Assembly (NCBI GenBank): GCA_021811235.1
Contig: JAJZPG010000002.1
Span: 62,001 to 126,000, forward strand
Direction: 5' to 3'
Origin: Pseudomonadota bacterium
GTDB taxonomy: Bacteria; Pseudomonadota; Gammaproteobacteria; Burkholderiales; Thiobacillaceae
Length of the DNA stretch: 64,000 nucleotides
Below are positions 1 to 8,597 of this stretch, piece after piece. Position 1 is the first letter of the stretch. The number at the start of each line of letters is the position of its first letter. The notes under the pieces are model-generated. The model was not told where the DNA came from and made no database searches. It saw only the letters and a program-made list of their open reading frames with translations. The position numbers and the translations under genes were made by a program.

Positions 1-717
1 ACGCACATTCTCGCGCTGCGCGGCGACCGGGTCGCGGCGGGTGGCGCTGCCACCGTGGATGACGTACACGCCGAGGCTTTGGCAGACCACGCCGACGCGG
101 CGGCTTTTCGCCATCAGTCGCGTCAGGAAGTGCACGTCCTCGCATACCTTGAAGCCGGTCGGATAGCCGCCCAGCTCAATGAAGCGGGCACGCGGCAGCG
201 ACAAGGTATGCGTATCGCCGAAATGGTCGGCGACGAAGGCGGCGATTTCGGCGGGCGCCTCCATCGCCACGCGCGCAGCGCCCGCAGCCTTGCCCAGCAT
301 CATCCGGCCCGACGCGTGCTGGGCCATCGAAGTGCCGAGCAGCGCGCCCGCCTCGTCGCGGTATTCGTAGTCGCCGGTCAGGCAGTCCAATGCCGGGTCC
401 TCCGCAATCCATTCGGCATGCAGCCTCAGCCGATCGGGCGCGTACCAGTCGTCCGCATCCAGAAAGGCCAGCCAGTCGCCGCTGGCAGCCGCCGCGCCAG
501 CGTTGCGTGCCACCGAGACGCCCCGGTTGGGCTGCCGGATCAGGCGCACGGCATCGCCGAAACCGGCCGCCACCTGGGCGGTGGCGTCGGACGAGCCGTC
601 GTCGACCACGATGATTTCGTGCGCCGGCCAGCTCTGCGCTCGCACCGATTCGATCGCACGCGCCAGCGTGGCCGCGGCATTGAACGCAGGGATGATCACC
701 GAGAAGCGCGGGGTCAT
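1..717 (-). CDS. Glycosyltransferase family 2, partial at the left edge
   Basis: The 239 visible residues begin FSVIIPAFNAAATLARAIESV, carry the VDDGSSD nucleotide-sugar loop and a FLDADDW metal-binding DxD motif near residue 90, and read like the GT-A domain of a GT2 enzyme. The C-terminus lies outside the window. It would add a sugar from a nucleotide-sugar donor to a lipid-linked glycan on the cytoplasmic side of the membrane. Its ATG overlaps the TGA of the upstream deacetylase-like gene (ATGA), so the two are translationally coupled. The context is exopolysaccharide synthesis; donor and acceptor cannot be told from sequence. Confidence 0.85.
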   Translation of the reverse strand, partial: MTPRFSVIIPAFNAAATLARAIESVRAQSWPAHEIIVVDDGSSDATAQVAAGFGDAVRLIRQPNRGVSVARNAGAAAASGDWLAFLDADDWYAPDRLRLHAEWIAEDPALDCLTGDYEYRDEAGALLGTSMAQHASGRMMLGKAAGAARVAMEAPAEIAAFVADHFGDTHTLSLPRARFIELGGYPTGFKVCEDVHFLTRLMAKSRRVGVVCQSLGVYVIHGGSATRRDPVAAQRENVR

Positions 718-1907
718 GCGCGGCCTCCGACGAGCGCGAGCGGCAGGGCCAGGCCAGAGAGCTGCGCCAGCCGGCGAAAGCGCGGAATTTCGTCGAGGCG
801 GGCACGCCAGGCGGCCAAGCGCGGCCGCAGGCGCGACTCGATCCAGGCCGGATCGCGGTTCTGCAACGCGCGGGCGAGTTCCAGCGGGGCGACGAAACGC
901 ACGCCGGGGCAGGTTGCCAACGCCGCATTCAGGCCCGCCTCGAGCGCCGCCAGGCTCGTCTCGCGCGCCTGCAGGAAATTGAAGCGGTGGGTCTCGGCCA
1001 GGCACGCACGGCCCTGGCGCGTGCGCTGCGCCAGACCGTCCGCCAAGCGCTGCGGCGCGTGGCCCAGAGCCGGTTCGAAGTAGACGTCGCGCACCAGATA
1101 GGTCTGCCCTGCCCGTGAACGCTCGCCCGTCAGCATCGACGCATCGACGCAGCCCGGTGCCCCTGCTGCGTTGCGACAGGTTGCACGGCTGCCCGGCGTG
1201 ATCACGACCTCGATCCCGGCCTGCTCCCAGGCGGCCTCGACGGCGGCATCCCAGACGAAGGTGGTGGCGACCGCCACCTGCGGGACCGTGCCGAAAATCG
1301 ATTGATACGATGCGCATTCGTCCGCCACCGCCTGCCGGATGGTTGCGCCGGGCAGGGCATGCGACGGCAGGCTGGAGGCATCCACCCAGCGGCTCTGCAA
1401 AGCCGGGGGCAGCGTTTCCGTGGCGGCGGGCGCGGCGGCGGTGAGCCAGTCGCGCACGCTGCCGTCGGCTTGCGCGGCAGCCAGCAGAGCAGGCGGCCAG
1501 TAGTGGCATTGACCATGCAGTTGGGGGACGAACACCCCGGCGGCGATGCCCTCCTGGATGGCGGCGCGTACGCCGTCGAAACGGCCATCTGCGAGCGATA
1601 GCGCGTGGTATTCGGTCCAGCCGGAAGCGGCGATGCGCGGACCGTCCGGCACCTCCAGCACCACGCCCAGCGTCATCAATGCGGCGCGTCCGCTGCGGTC
1701 ATGCACCCGCTGCAGCAACGCGGTCAATTGCTGCAATGCTTCGGCCTGCTCCAGCGGCCCTGCCCCCCAGTCGTCGCTCTCGATGACGAGAACAGGCTGA
1801 CGCAGCACTGGTTCGCGCCAGCGCGCGGCGAGCGGGCGGGCGTAGGCGAGCAGCATGCCTCCCCACAGCAGAACGATCGCGGCGAGAGCGAGTGCCAGCA
1901 TGTCCAT
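714..1907 (-). CDS. Membrane-anchored, divergent polysaccharide-deacetylase-like protein
   Basis: 397 residues. The first 25 or so form a hydrophobic anchor (LALALAAIVLLWGGMLLAYA). The rest resembles a very divergent NodB-type deacetylase: an ESDDWG motif near residue 40 could supply the metal-binding aspartate, and HGQCH gives the HxxxH metal pair. This assignment is an inference, because overall similarity to well-known deacetylases is low. A second, canonical XrtA-type deacetylase lies at 17989-18837. The start was chosen because its ATG overlaps the sulfotransferase stop by one base (TGATG). It probably modifies the exported polysaccharide. An alternative is a non-catalytic NodB-fold protein. 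Confidence 0.6.
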   Translation of the reverse strand: MDMLALALAAIVLLWGGMLLAYARPLAARWREPVLRQPVLVIESDDWGAGPLEQAEALQQLTALLQRVHDRSGRAALMTLGVVLEVPDGPRIAASGWTEYHALSLADGRFDGVRAAIQEGIAAGVFVPQLHGQCHYWPPALLAAAQADGSVRDWLTAAAPAATETLPPALQSRWVDASSLPSHALPGATIRQAVADECASYQSIFGTVPQVAVATTFVWDAAVEAAWEQAGIEVVITPGSRATCRNAAGAPGCVDASMLTGERSRAGQTYLVRDVYFEPALGHAPQRLADGLAQRTRQGRACLAETHRFNFLQARETSLAALEAGLNAALATCPGVRFVAPLELARALQNRDPAWIESRLRPRLAAWRARLDEIPRFRRLAQLSGLALPLALVGGRA

Positions 1908-2830
1908 CAATACCCCATCCGCGACGCCACCTCGGCCACCTGCGGCAGCACGCGCTCGATCCGGTCGCGGTTGCGGCCGTCCTTCCATTTGTCGAGGCGG
2001 ATTTCGGAGAAGGCGTTGTAGGGAATGTCGAGCACCTCGGCGCAGTGCGCCTGCAGGCGCGCGTCGAAGGCCAGGCCGCACCCCTCGAACACGCGGCGGA
2101 AGGTGGCCACCGGGTCGCGCAGGAAATCCTCGTAGTACACCTCGACCCACTGGCCGGCCGGGATGGCGGCCTTGGCGTCGAGGATGGCGCGATTGATCGC
2201 GTTGTACTGGAAGGCGGCGACGTCCTCGACCGGCGCGTTCACGTAGTTGCGCCAGCCGTCGGCGAGGAAGAAGCACCACTGCTTCAGCTGGCCGTTTTCC
2301 ACCGCCACCTGCGCCGGCAAGTCGTTCGACCAGGTGGCGAATTCGTCCGGCTTCTTCCAGCCCTCGATCAGCGAATTGAGGTTGTCGCCCGGGCTGCGCT
2401 TGACGAAGACGAACACGGCGTCGGGAAACAGCGCATGCAGATAGGGTACGCACAGGCCATTCTGGTTGTTCTTGTCGACCCAGCGATGATGGCCGGTCCA
2501 GCTGTAGAAATAACGGCTGACGGTGGCGCGGTCGGTCGGGCTGGCGTCCGCCGCGCCCAGCGCGTGGGTATCCCAGTGCTTGGCGGCTGGCGGATGCAGC
2601 CCGGTCCAGTAATCGTGGGTTTCGCGCTGCAGGCTGCCGATCTCGCGCGATTCCGACAGCGTCTTGTAAACCAGCGTGGTCCCGGCGCGCGAACAGCCAA
2701 CCACGATGACGGGCCGCGTCGCCGGTTTCCGCGCGACATTCCAGCGCAGGCCGCGCAGGCCGCGTTGCAGCCGGCGCGCATGGAACACCAGCGTTTTCGC
2801 CACTTTGTCAAAAAATTCGCTCAAACTCAT
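1907..2830 (-). CDS. Sulfotransferase family protein
   Basis: 307 residues from ATG 2830; a TTG at 2851 would add seven residues but has no better ribosome site. The N-terminal VVGCSRAGTTLVYKTL matches the 5'-phosphosulfate loop that holds PAPS, and FVFVKRSPGDNLNSL fits the 3'-phosphate-binding strand and loop. Sulfotransferases move sulfate from PAPS to a hydroxyl or amine. In this locus the likely acceptor is a sugar of the exopolysaccharide or a linked lipid, but the acceptor is inferred from location only. It is translationally coupled to the deacetylase-like gene downstream. Confidence 0.8.
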   Translation of the reverse strand: MSLSEFFDKVAKTLVFHARRLQRGLRGLRWNVARKPATRPVIVVGCSRAGTTLVYKTLSESREIGSLQRETHDYWTGLHPPAAKHWDTHALGAADASPTDRATVSRYFYSWTGHHRWVDKNNQNGLCVPYLHALFPDAVFVFVKRSPGDNLNSLIEGWKKPDEFATWSNDLPAQVAVENGQLKQWCFFLADGWRNYVNAPVEDVAAFQYNAINRAILDAKAAIPAGQWVEVYYEDFLRDPVATFRRVFEGCGLAFDARLQAHCAEVLDIPYNAFSEIRLDKWKDGRNRDRIERVLPQVAEVASRMGY

Positions 2831-2956
2831 GCACTTTCTGTCGTTAACCAACGGATGCCCATCCGACCCGGAACAGGGCTAACAGGATTCGTGCCAGGCT
2901 GCCGGCTCGTTTATAGTTGGCGGACATTATCCCGTATCACACTGACACAACACACC

Positions 2957-4783
2957 ATGGATGGCATTTTTGGCTGGCTGGGCGACCACGGCGCGCATCA
3001 GGATCTGATCCGACACATGGGGCGCGCGGCTGGCCTGTCGCCTGAGGGCCTGCTGCACGAACACAGCAGCCAGATGCTCGGCGTGGCGGCCTGTTCGCGT
3101 TTCGGCAAGGCCGACATCCACGTCGAGAACGGCCTGGCCGCTACGCTGATCGGACGCCCGCGCTTCCTCGACGACGAGCTCGACTTCATCGCTCGCGACC
3201 AGAACCCGGCGGTGGCGGTGGCGCACGGCTGGGTGCGCCACGGCGAGGCCTTGCCGACGCTGATGCAGGGCAGTTTCGCCTTCGCTGTGCTCGAACCGCT
3301 GAAAAAACGGGCCTGCCTGGTGCTCGACCGCATCGGCGCAGAACGCCTGTGCTACGCGCGGCATGGCGGCCAACTGGTATTCGGCAGCAGCGCGCAGAAC
3401 GTTGCCGCGCACCCCGCCGTAGGCCGGACCATCGACCCGCAGGCGATCTACGATTATCTGTACTTTCACACCATTCCCGCGCCGCGCAGCGTATACCGGG
3501 GCGTGCACAAACTATTGCCGGGGCAGATCGTCACGCTGAAGAACGGGCAGATCGACAGCCGCTTCTACTGGCAGGCCGACTACGCGCCCGCCGAGGCCGG
3601 TTTCGACGCCCATCGCGACCGCTTCCGCAGCCTGCTGGACCAGGCCGTGCGCGACGCCGATGCACCCGCCACCGCAGCCTTCCTCTCCGGCGGCACCGAC
3701 AGCTCGACCGTCGTCGGCGCGCTGACGGCCGCGCGCGGCGGACCGGTCGACACCTTCTCGATCGGGTTCGACGCCGACGGCTTCGACGAGATGGAATATG
3801 CGCGCTGCGCCGCCGAGCGTTACGGCAGCCGCGCCAACGAGCACTACCTCAAACCGGCCGACATCGTCACCGCGGTTCCCGTCATCGCACGCGAATACGA
3901 CGAGCCCTTCGGCAACGAATCGGCGGTGCCGACTTATTTCTGCGCCCGCGCCGCGCGCGAAGCCGGCTTCGAACGCATGCTGGCGGGCGACGGCGGCGAC
4001 GAGATCTTCGGCGGCAACGCACGCTACGCCAAGCAGAAGCTGTTCGAGAACTATTTCCGCGTGCCTGCTGCGTTGCGGCGCGGCCTCATCGAACCGGTCG
4101 CGCATCTTCCCGGCCTGTCCGACCACTTCCCGCTGTCCAAACTGAAAAGCTACGTGCGGCAAGCCAACATGGGTCTGCCGCTGCGCATGGAAAGCTACAA
4201 CTTCCTGCACCGCACGCCGCTCGACCAGATCTTTGCCGCGGATTTCATCCATGCCGTCGATCCTTCGACAGCCGACGCCGCCCTCACCGAAGTGTACGAA
4301 CGCACCGCGTCCGACCATTACATCAACCGCATGATGCACCTGGACCTGAAGTTCACCCTGGCCGACAACGACCTGCGCAAGGTCGGCACCATGACCGAGG
4401 CGGCCGGCATCGAGGTGCGCTATCCGCTGCTCGACGACCGCCTGGTGGCTTTCGCCAATCATCTGCCGGTCGACTACAAGGTGCGCGGGCAGAAGCTGCG
4501 CTGGTTCTTCAAGGAGGCGCTCACCGACCTGCTGCCGGAAAAGATCATCAACAAGAGCAAGCACGGCTTCGGCCTGCCGTTCGGCGTGTGGAGCACGCAA
4601 TACGCGCCGCTCGGCGAACTCGTGCACGACAGCCTGGCCGACTTCAAGAAGCGCGGCTGGGTCCAGCCTGCCTACCTCGACCACATGCTCGCCATGCAGC
4701 GCGGCCCGCACGCGAGCTACTACGGCGTGATGATCTGGGTGATGATGATGCTGGAACGCTGGCTGCAGGCCAACCAGCACTGA
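2957..4783 (+). CDS. Asparagine-synthase-like protein lacking the glutaminase cysteine
   Basis: 608 residues. The N-terminal class II glutaminase-like domain begins MDGIFGW; asparagine synthases normally begin with Met-Cys-Gly, so the nucleophilic Cys is Asp here. The synthetase half is intact, with the ATP-pyrophosphatase loop SGGTDSS at residues 244-250, LAGDGGDEIFGG, and a conserved KHGFGLPFG segment near the C-terminus. It may therefore activate a carboxylate with ATP and use free ammonia or another amine, as beta-lactam synthetase and lasso cyclase do. It is the only plus-strand gene inside the minus-strand polysaccharide locus. A paralogue with Cys2 is at 11057-12976. The gap upstream (2831-2956) has a TATAGT box at 2923 but no convincing -35. 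Confidence 0.88.
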   Translation: MDGIFGWLGDHGAHQDLIRHMGRAAGLSPEGLLHEHSSQMLGVAACSRFGKADIHVENGLAATLIGRPRFLDDELDFIARDQNPAVAVAHGWVRHGEALPTLMQGSFAFAVLEPLKKRACLVLDRIGAERLCYARHGGQLVFGSSAQNVAAHPAVGRTIDPQAIYDYLYFHTIPAPRSVYRGVHKLLPGQIVTLKNGQIDSRFYWQADYAPAEAGFDAHRDRFRSLLDQAVRDADAPATAAFLSGGTDSSTVVGALTAARGGPVDTFSIGFDADGFDEMEYARCAAERYGSRANEHYLKPADIVTAVPVIAREYDEPFGNESAVPTYFCARAAREAGFERMLAGDGGDEIFGGNARYAKQKLFENYFRVPAALRRGLIEPVAHLPGLSDHFPLSKLKSYVRQANMGLPLRMESYNFLHRTPLDQIFAADFIHAVDPSTADAALTEVYERTASDHYINRMMHLDLKFTLADNDLRKVGTMTEAAGIEVRYPLLDDRLVAFANHLPVDYKVRGQKLRWFFKEALTDLLPEKIINKSKHGFGLPFGVWSTQYAPLGELVHDSLADFKKRGWVQPAYLDHMLAMQRGPHASYYGVMIWVMMMLERWLQANQH

Positions 4784-4790
4784 ACCCGGC

Positions 4791-4814
4791 GGCGGCCCGA
4801 TTGCGCGGGCCGCC
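4791..4814. terminator. GC-rich hairpin between convergent genes
   Basis: A perfect 9-bp inverted repeat (ggcggcccg / cgggccgcc) with a 6-nt loop lies between the plus-strand asparagine-synthase-like gene and the minus-strand ligase-like gene. No T-run follows on either strand, so it is at best a non-canonical bidirectional terminator. Confidence 0.45.
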
Positions 4815-4831
4815 TGGCTGGCACGCCGCCG

Positions 4832-6118
4832 CTATCTGGCCGCCGATTCGCGCCTGCCGGCAAACGTCACGATCGGCACCGGCTGTTTTTCCAGCACGCC
4901 CGAGAACTTGGCGGCCAATACCAGGATGATCATCAAGTGGTAGGGCAGGTCGAAGTAGCCCATCCCGAGGAAGGCCCCGCCCGCGGCATAGCCGACCAGG
5001 CTGACCTGGATCATGGCCGCGAGGTCGGCCGCCCATTTCTTGTCGGGATCCTTCTTGCAGCGCTTGATGATCTGCTGGGCGCGGATCCAGGCCAGCAACC
5101 CGAGCAGCATGAACAGGCCGAAGCCGATGAATCCCTGCTCGCCCATGATCTCGAAATAGATGCTGTGCACGTCGCGCACGTTGAACGGGTCCGGCGCGTA
5201 CTGGCGGAAGACAGGCGGCCGCCACATCTCGAAGCCGCCGCCGGTGACGCGGTCCTTCGCCACGTTGAACGCCGTATGCCAGGCGTTGATCCGGCCCTGC
5301 GCGGACTGGTCCTGCTCATAGGTGTTGATGGTGCCCATGCGGTCGTACCATTCCTGCGGCATGACCGAGGCGATGATGCCGACCGCCGCCGCCATGTAGA
5401 TCGCGGTGATGAATTTGCTGCGGCTCTTCAGCCACAGGAACAGGCCCATGGCCACCATCGCCACCAGCCCGCCCCGCGACTGGCTGCCAATGGCCGCGAC
5501 GCCGGTCAGCACCATGGCCGTGGCGAGCCCCGTCCTGACCCATTGGCGGGTTTCCTGCAGGTGCAGGTAGCGGATGAGCGGGATCGTCATCACCAGCGCC
5601 AGCGCCAGCTCGTTGTTGCCGGCGATGAAGGTCTCGGTCGGGCCCTGCACCCGGTACGCGCCGCCGTTGATGATGGTGAAGATGCCGCCCTTGACGCCAT
5701 AGAAACCGAACGACAGGGCGATCACCCAGACCAGCCAGTGCAGCTTGTGGCGGTCGGTGATGATGAGCGCGGTGAGGAAGATCATCAGCTGGATCTTCCA
5801 TACCTTGTTCCATTGCAGCCAGGCCACGTCCGAATAAAAGGCGAAGAACGTGGTGAACAGCATCCAGCCGACAAACATCAGCAAGATGATCGTCTCGCGG
5901 GTCCACGGCATGTCCTTCTTCTCCTTCGACGCCATGAAGGCGACGATGGTGACCAGGCCGACGATCATCGAGAACGGCAGGTTGTAGGCAAAGCCCCACG
6001 CCAGCCGGTGCGGGTTCATGTAACCCAGCCACGACCACAGCAGGATGCCCAGCCAGGGACGTTTGAAGACGAAGGGCAGCAGGCTGAAAATCAGGCCTAC
6101 GATGAAAAGATCTCTCAT
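4832..6118 (-). CDS. O-antigen-ligase-like membrane protein, exosortase A-associated
   Basis: 428 residues, with around ten hydrophobic helices from the N-terminus (LFIVGLIFSLLPFVFKRPWL) to about residue 400 and a large loop near residues 255-310. The layout matches the Wzy/WaaL superfamily, specifically the putative O-glycosylation ligase found beside exosortase A (TIGR03097). Such proteins polymerise lipid-linked glycan or transfer it to an acceptor on the periplasmic face. The context raises the possibility that the acceptor is a PEP-CTERM protein or the polymer itself; neither is shown. The start ATG overlaps the upstream stop (ATGA). It is the last gene of the long minus-strand run. Confidence 0.85.
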   Translation of the reverse strand: MRDLFIVGLIFSLLPFVFKRPWLGILLWSWLGYMNPHRLAWGFAYNLPFSMIVGLVTIVAFMASKEKKDMPWTRETIILLMFVGWMLFTTFFAFYSDVAWLQWNKVWKIQLMIFLTALIITDRHKLHWLVWVIALSFGFYGVKGGIFTIINGGAYRVQGPTETFIAGNNELALALVMTIPLIRYLHLQETRQWVRTGLATAMVLTGVAAIGSQSRGGLVAMVAMGLFLWLKSRSKFITAIYMAAAVGIIASVMPQEWYDRMGTINTYEQDQSAQGRINAWHTAFNVAKDRVTGGGFEMWRPPVFRQYAPDPFNVRDVHSIYFEIMGEQGFIGFGLFMLLGLLAWIRAQQIIKRCKKDPDKKWAADLAAMIQVSLVGYAAGGAFLGMGYFDLPYHLMIILVLAAKFSGVLEKQPVPIVTFAGRRESAAR

Positions 6119-7215
6119 GCGGATTCGACTTTCTGCGCAACGGGCGGAATGGCGATACCCACCATATCCATCATCAGGGCATCGGCAAAGTATTTTGCAC
6201 CCAGCGCATCGAAACTGAACGCGGCCGCCCCGCCCCAGATCGGTGCCGTGCTCGGCAAGGCATCGCGCAGGGCGAGATCGTCGCCCTCGGTGCGCTGGTT
6301 GCGCTTGATCCAGGCCAGCGCGCGCCAGGCCGCGTCGCGCCAGTGCGCGCCCTGCTCCAGTTGCGCCAGGCGCAGCCAGCACGTCGCCATGTTTGCCACA
6401 CCGGGGACGCTGACGTGGGTGGCCGCCGGCATCCAGCCATCGTCGAATGCACCAGCCAGCCAGCCGTCTCCGTGCAGATGGTCGAACAAGGCCTGGGCCG
6501 CACGTCGGGCGGCCCGCAGGGCACGCGTCTCGTCCAGCAACACCGCCGATTCGAGCAGGCCGCGGATGACGCCTGCCAGGGCAAAGGTGGGGGACGGCAC
6601 CGCCGGATCGGGAAACCAGCCGCAAGGCGTTTGCTGCACCAGCACCGCATCCAGATGACGGCGCGCGGCATCCAGCCACGCCGGATCCTGGGTCAGCTCC
6701 CCCAGACGGGCCAGCGCATGGGCAGCCTGCGCATGCTGCGTAGCGGATGGCAGCGTCGCTCCGCACAACCCCTGGCCGCTCTTCGCCGCGCGCACCAGGC
6801 TGCCGGCATCGCCGAGCTGCACATGGCCGGCGAGCAAGCCATGGATGCGGCCCGCCGATGCCGTGTCGGGCTGCGCCAACAAGGCGTCCAGCATGGCGCG
6901 TGCCCGGTTGCCGAGCTCGGGCCAGGCCAGGTAGTCGGCCGCAGGCAGGCAGGTTTCGATCAACGCGCCGGTCGCCTCCGCGCTCGCCGGCTGCCAGCCC
7001 GACTCGAACGCCCAGCCCCCCGCCACGCTGCCGGGTGCAGCACGGCAGGCGTCCTGGGCGCGGCACAGCCATTCGAGCGTGGCCCGCAAATGGGTGCGAT
7101 GCGCCTGCTCGGGCTGGCGTGCAACGCCCGCCAGATCCTGCATCACCCAGCGCATCGGGCGCGGGCGCCAGGCCTTGTGGCGTATCGACAGGTCGAACCA
7201 GGCAGCCGGCTTCAT
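6115..7215 (-). CDS. Predicted alpha/alpha-toroid protein of the polysaccharide locus
   Basis: 366 residues, no signal peptide or membrane segment. Repeated amphipathic helices carry Gly-Trp turns (GGWAFESGW, CGWFPDP, GDGWLAG, DDGWMPA), typical of alpha/alpha toroids such as terpene cyclases and six-hairpin glycosidases. I cannot assign a family or catalytic residues; the DxDD motif of class II terpene cyclases is not evident. Coupled ATGA junctions on both sides place it firmly in the polysaccharide operon. It could be a glycan-processing enzyme such as an unsaturated-uronide or polymer-trimming hydrolase, but this is a guess. Confidence 0.65.
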   Translation of the reverse strand: MKPAAWFDLSIRHKAWRPRPMRWVMQDLAGVARQPEQAHRTHLRATLEWLCRAQDACRAAPGSVAGGWAFESGWQPASAEATGALIETCLPAADYLAWPELGNRARAMLDALLAQPDTASAGRIHGLLAGHVQLGDAGSLVRAAKSGQGLCGATLPSATQHAQAAHALARLGELTQDPAWLDAARRHLDAVLVQQTPCGWFPDPAVPSPTFALAGVIRGLLESAVLLDETRALRAARRAAQALFDHLHGDGWLAGAFDDGWMPAATHVSVPGVANMATCWLRLAQLEQGAHWRDAAWRALAWIKRNQRTEGDDLALRDALPSTAPIWGGAAAFSFDALGAKYFADALMMDMVGIAIPPVAQKVESA

Positions 7216-8597
7216 GTCGTCCCGCCTCCAGCCTGCGCCAGGGCGCCGTTCAAGGCGACGTGGCTGACCACGTAGCGATGCTTGCCCGAGGCTTCCGGGG
7301 CAATCGCGTCCTGCAGTTTCAGATCGACAACCAGCGATTTGCCCAGGCGGGCCCGCAATCCCTCGGTCACCTCGCCGCGCGCCGTCTCGCTCCAGGCGGC
7401 GGCGGGCACCACCAGCACTTCCAGCCGGTCGACCGCATGCTGAATCAGCTTGAACTGCGCCACGCCGGGGATCGCGCGCAGCACGTAGATCACCGCCAGC
7501 GCATGCATGATGCGGCCGTCGGCAGCGACGATGAAGTCGGTCTGGCGCCCCACCACCCCATCCAGCACGGCCAGCCCGCGCCCGCCCGGATCCGCGCGTC
7601 CGCTGCGGCGGACCACGTCGCCGGTGCGATAGCGGATGAAAGGCTGCGCCGCGGACACCAGGCAGGTGATCACCGCCTCGCCTTCCTCGGCCGGATTGCC
7701 GGCGGCGTCGAGCACTTCGATGACATGCGTCTCGCTCATCTGCAGCAGCACGCCATCCGGCGATTCGAGCGCCATCAGGCCGGCATCGCGTGCGCCGTAT
7801 TCGACCGCAACCGGCACGCCGAACACACGTTCGATCAGTTCGCGCTGGTGCGGGAACAGCGGTTCGCCGGTGCTGCTCACCACCCGCAGCGCAGACAGCT
7901 CCGGCTTCACGCCGCGTGCCTCGGCATGCGCTGCCAGCAACGCAAGGCTGCTGGCGTAGCCGTAGATCGCCTTCGGATTCCACGCCCGGATCGCCTCCAG
8001 GTAGTCGTCCATCCGCGCGGGCGACATTTCGAATGCGTTCAGCAACAGCTGGTTCACCAGCCGGTCGCGCAGGGTCTTGATACGGTCGGTCTTGCTCAAT
8101 TCCACCGGCGCGCCCCACAGGTACACCTCACGCTCGCCGGGCTGCACGCCCCACCAGCGCCGCGCGCGCAGACGCCCGGCCGCATCCGCAGCCTGGCGCG
8201 CACGACCGAAATGGAAGATCAGCGGCTCGCCGCTCGAACCGCCCGTGGTGTAGGGGAACACGCCGCCCGGCACCCCGCGCCATACCAGTTGCTCGACGTT
8301 GTCGCGCGCATCGCGCTTGTCCATCGTCGGCAGGCGCGCCAGATCGCTCGGCAGCACCGCGCCGGCACGCACCATGTCGACGAGGCCGGCGGCCTGCAGC
8401 CGCGCGGCATGCCATGGACTGTGCGCCAGTGCGGTTTGCAGCAGCACGTTGAGGTGCCCGGTCTGGTAGTCCAGCATGTCCTCGCGCGACAGCCATTGCG
8501 TGCGGTCGAGTTCCTCCAGCACGGGGAAGGTGGGGCGGTGCATCGCCGCCTCCTGCAGGCGGAATACGCTGCGTGCGAACCAGGCGGGCACGCTCAT
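7212..8597 (-). CDS. CapK-like adenylate-forming enzyme (phenylacetate-CoA ligase family)
   Basis: 461 residues. The ATP loop YTTGGSSGEPL (around residue 117), the YGARDAG segment and the RYRTGDVV segment are the hallmarks of ANL-superfamily phenylacetate-CoA-ligase/CapK proteins. These enzymes activate a carboxylic acid as an acyl-adenylate. In capsule loci they are thought to supply or transfer acyl or aryl groups, though substrates are mostly unknown. The start ATG overlaps the stop of the glycosyltransferase upstream. With the FemAB-like acyltransferase and the two asparagine-synthase-like proteins in the same locus, it suggests an amide- or ester-decorated polymer. Confidence 0.82.
   Translation of the reverse strand: MSVPAWFARSVFRLQEAAMHRPTFPVLEELDRTQWLSREDMLDYQTGHLNVLLQTALAHSPWHAARLQAAGLVDMVRAGAVLPSDLARLPTMDKRDARDNVEQLVWRGVPGGVFPYTTGGSSGEPLIFHFGRARQAADAAGRLRARRWWGVQPGEREVYLWGAPVELSKTDRIKTLRDRLVNQLLLNAFEMSPARMDDYLEAIRAWNPKAIYGYASSLALLAAHAEARGVKPELSALRVVSSTGEPLFPHQRELIERVFGVPVAVEYGARDAGLMALESPDGVLLQMSETHVIEVLDAAGNPAEEGEAVITCLVSAAQPFIRYRTGDVVRRSGRADPGGRGLAVLDGVVGRQTDFIVAADGRIMHALAVIYVLRAIPGVAQFKLIQHAVDRLEVLVVPAAAWSETARGEVTEGLRARLGKSLVVDLKLQDAIAPEASGKHRYVVSHVALNGALAQAGGGTT

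Noticed and set aside
1892-4783. A 963-codon plus-strand frame covering the sulfotransferase region and the asparagine-synthase-like gene
   Set aside because: Its first 355 codons lie antisense to the sulfotransferase and deacetylase-like genes and resemble no protein; the real gene begins at ATG 2957.
2957-4783. Asparagine-synthase-like gene as a lasso-peptide cyclase
   Set aside because: No leader peptidase, RRE protein or precursor peptide gene is near; the context is polysaccharide synthesis.
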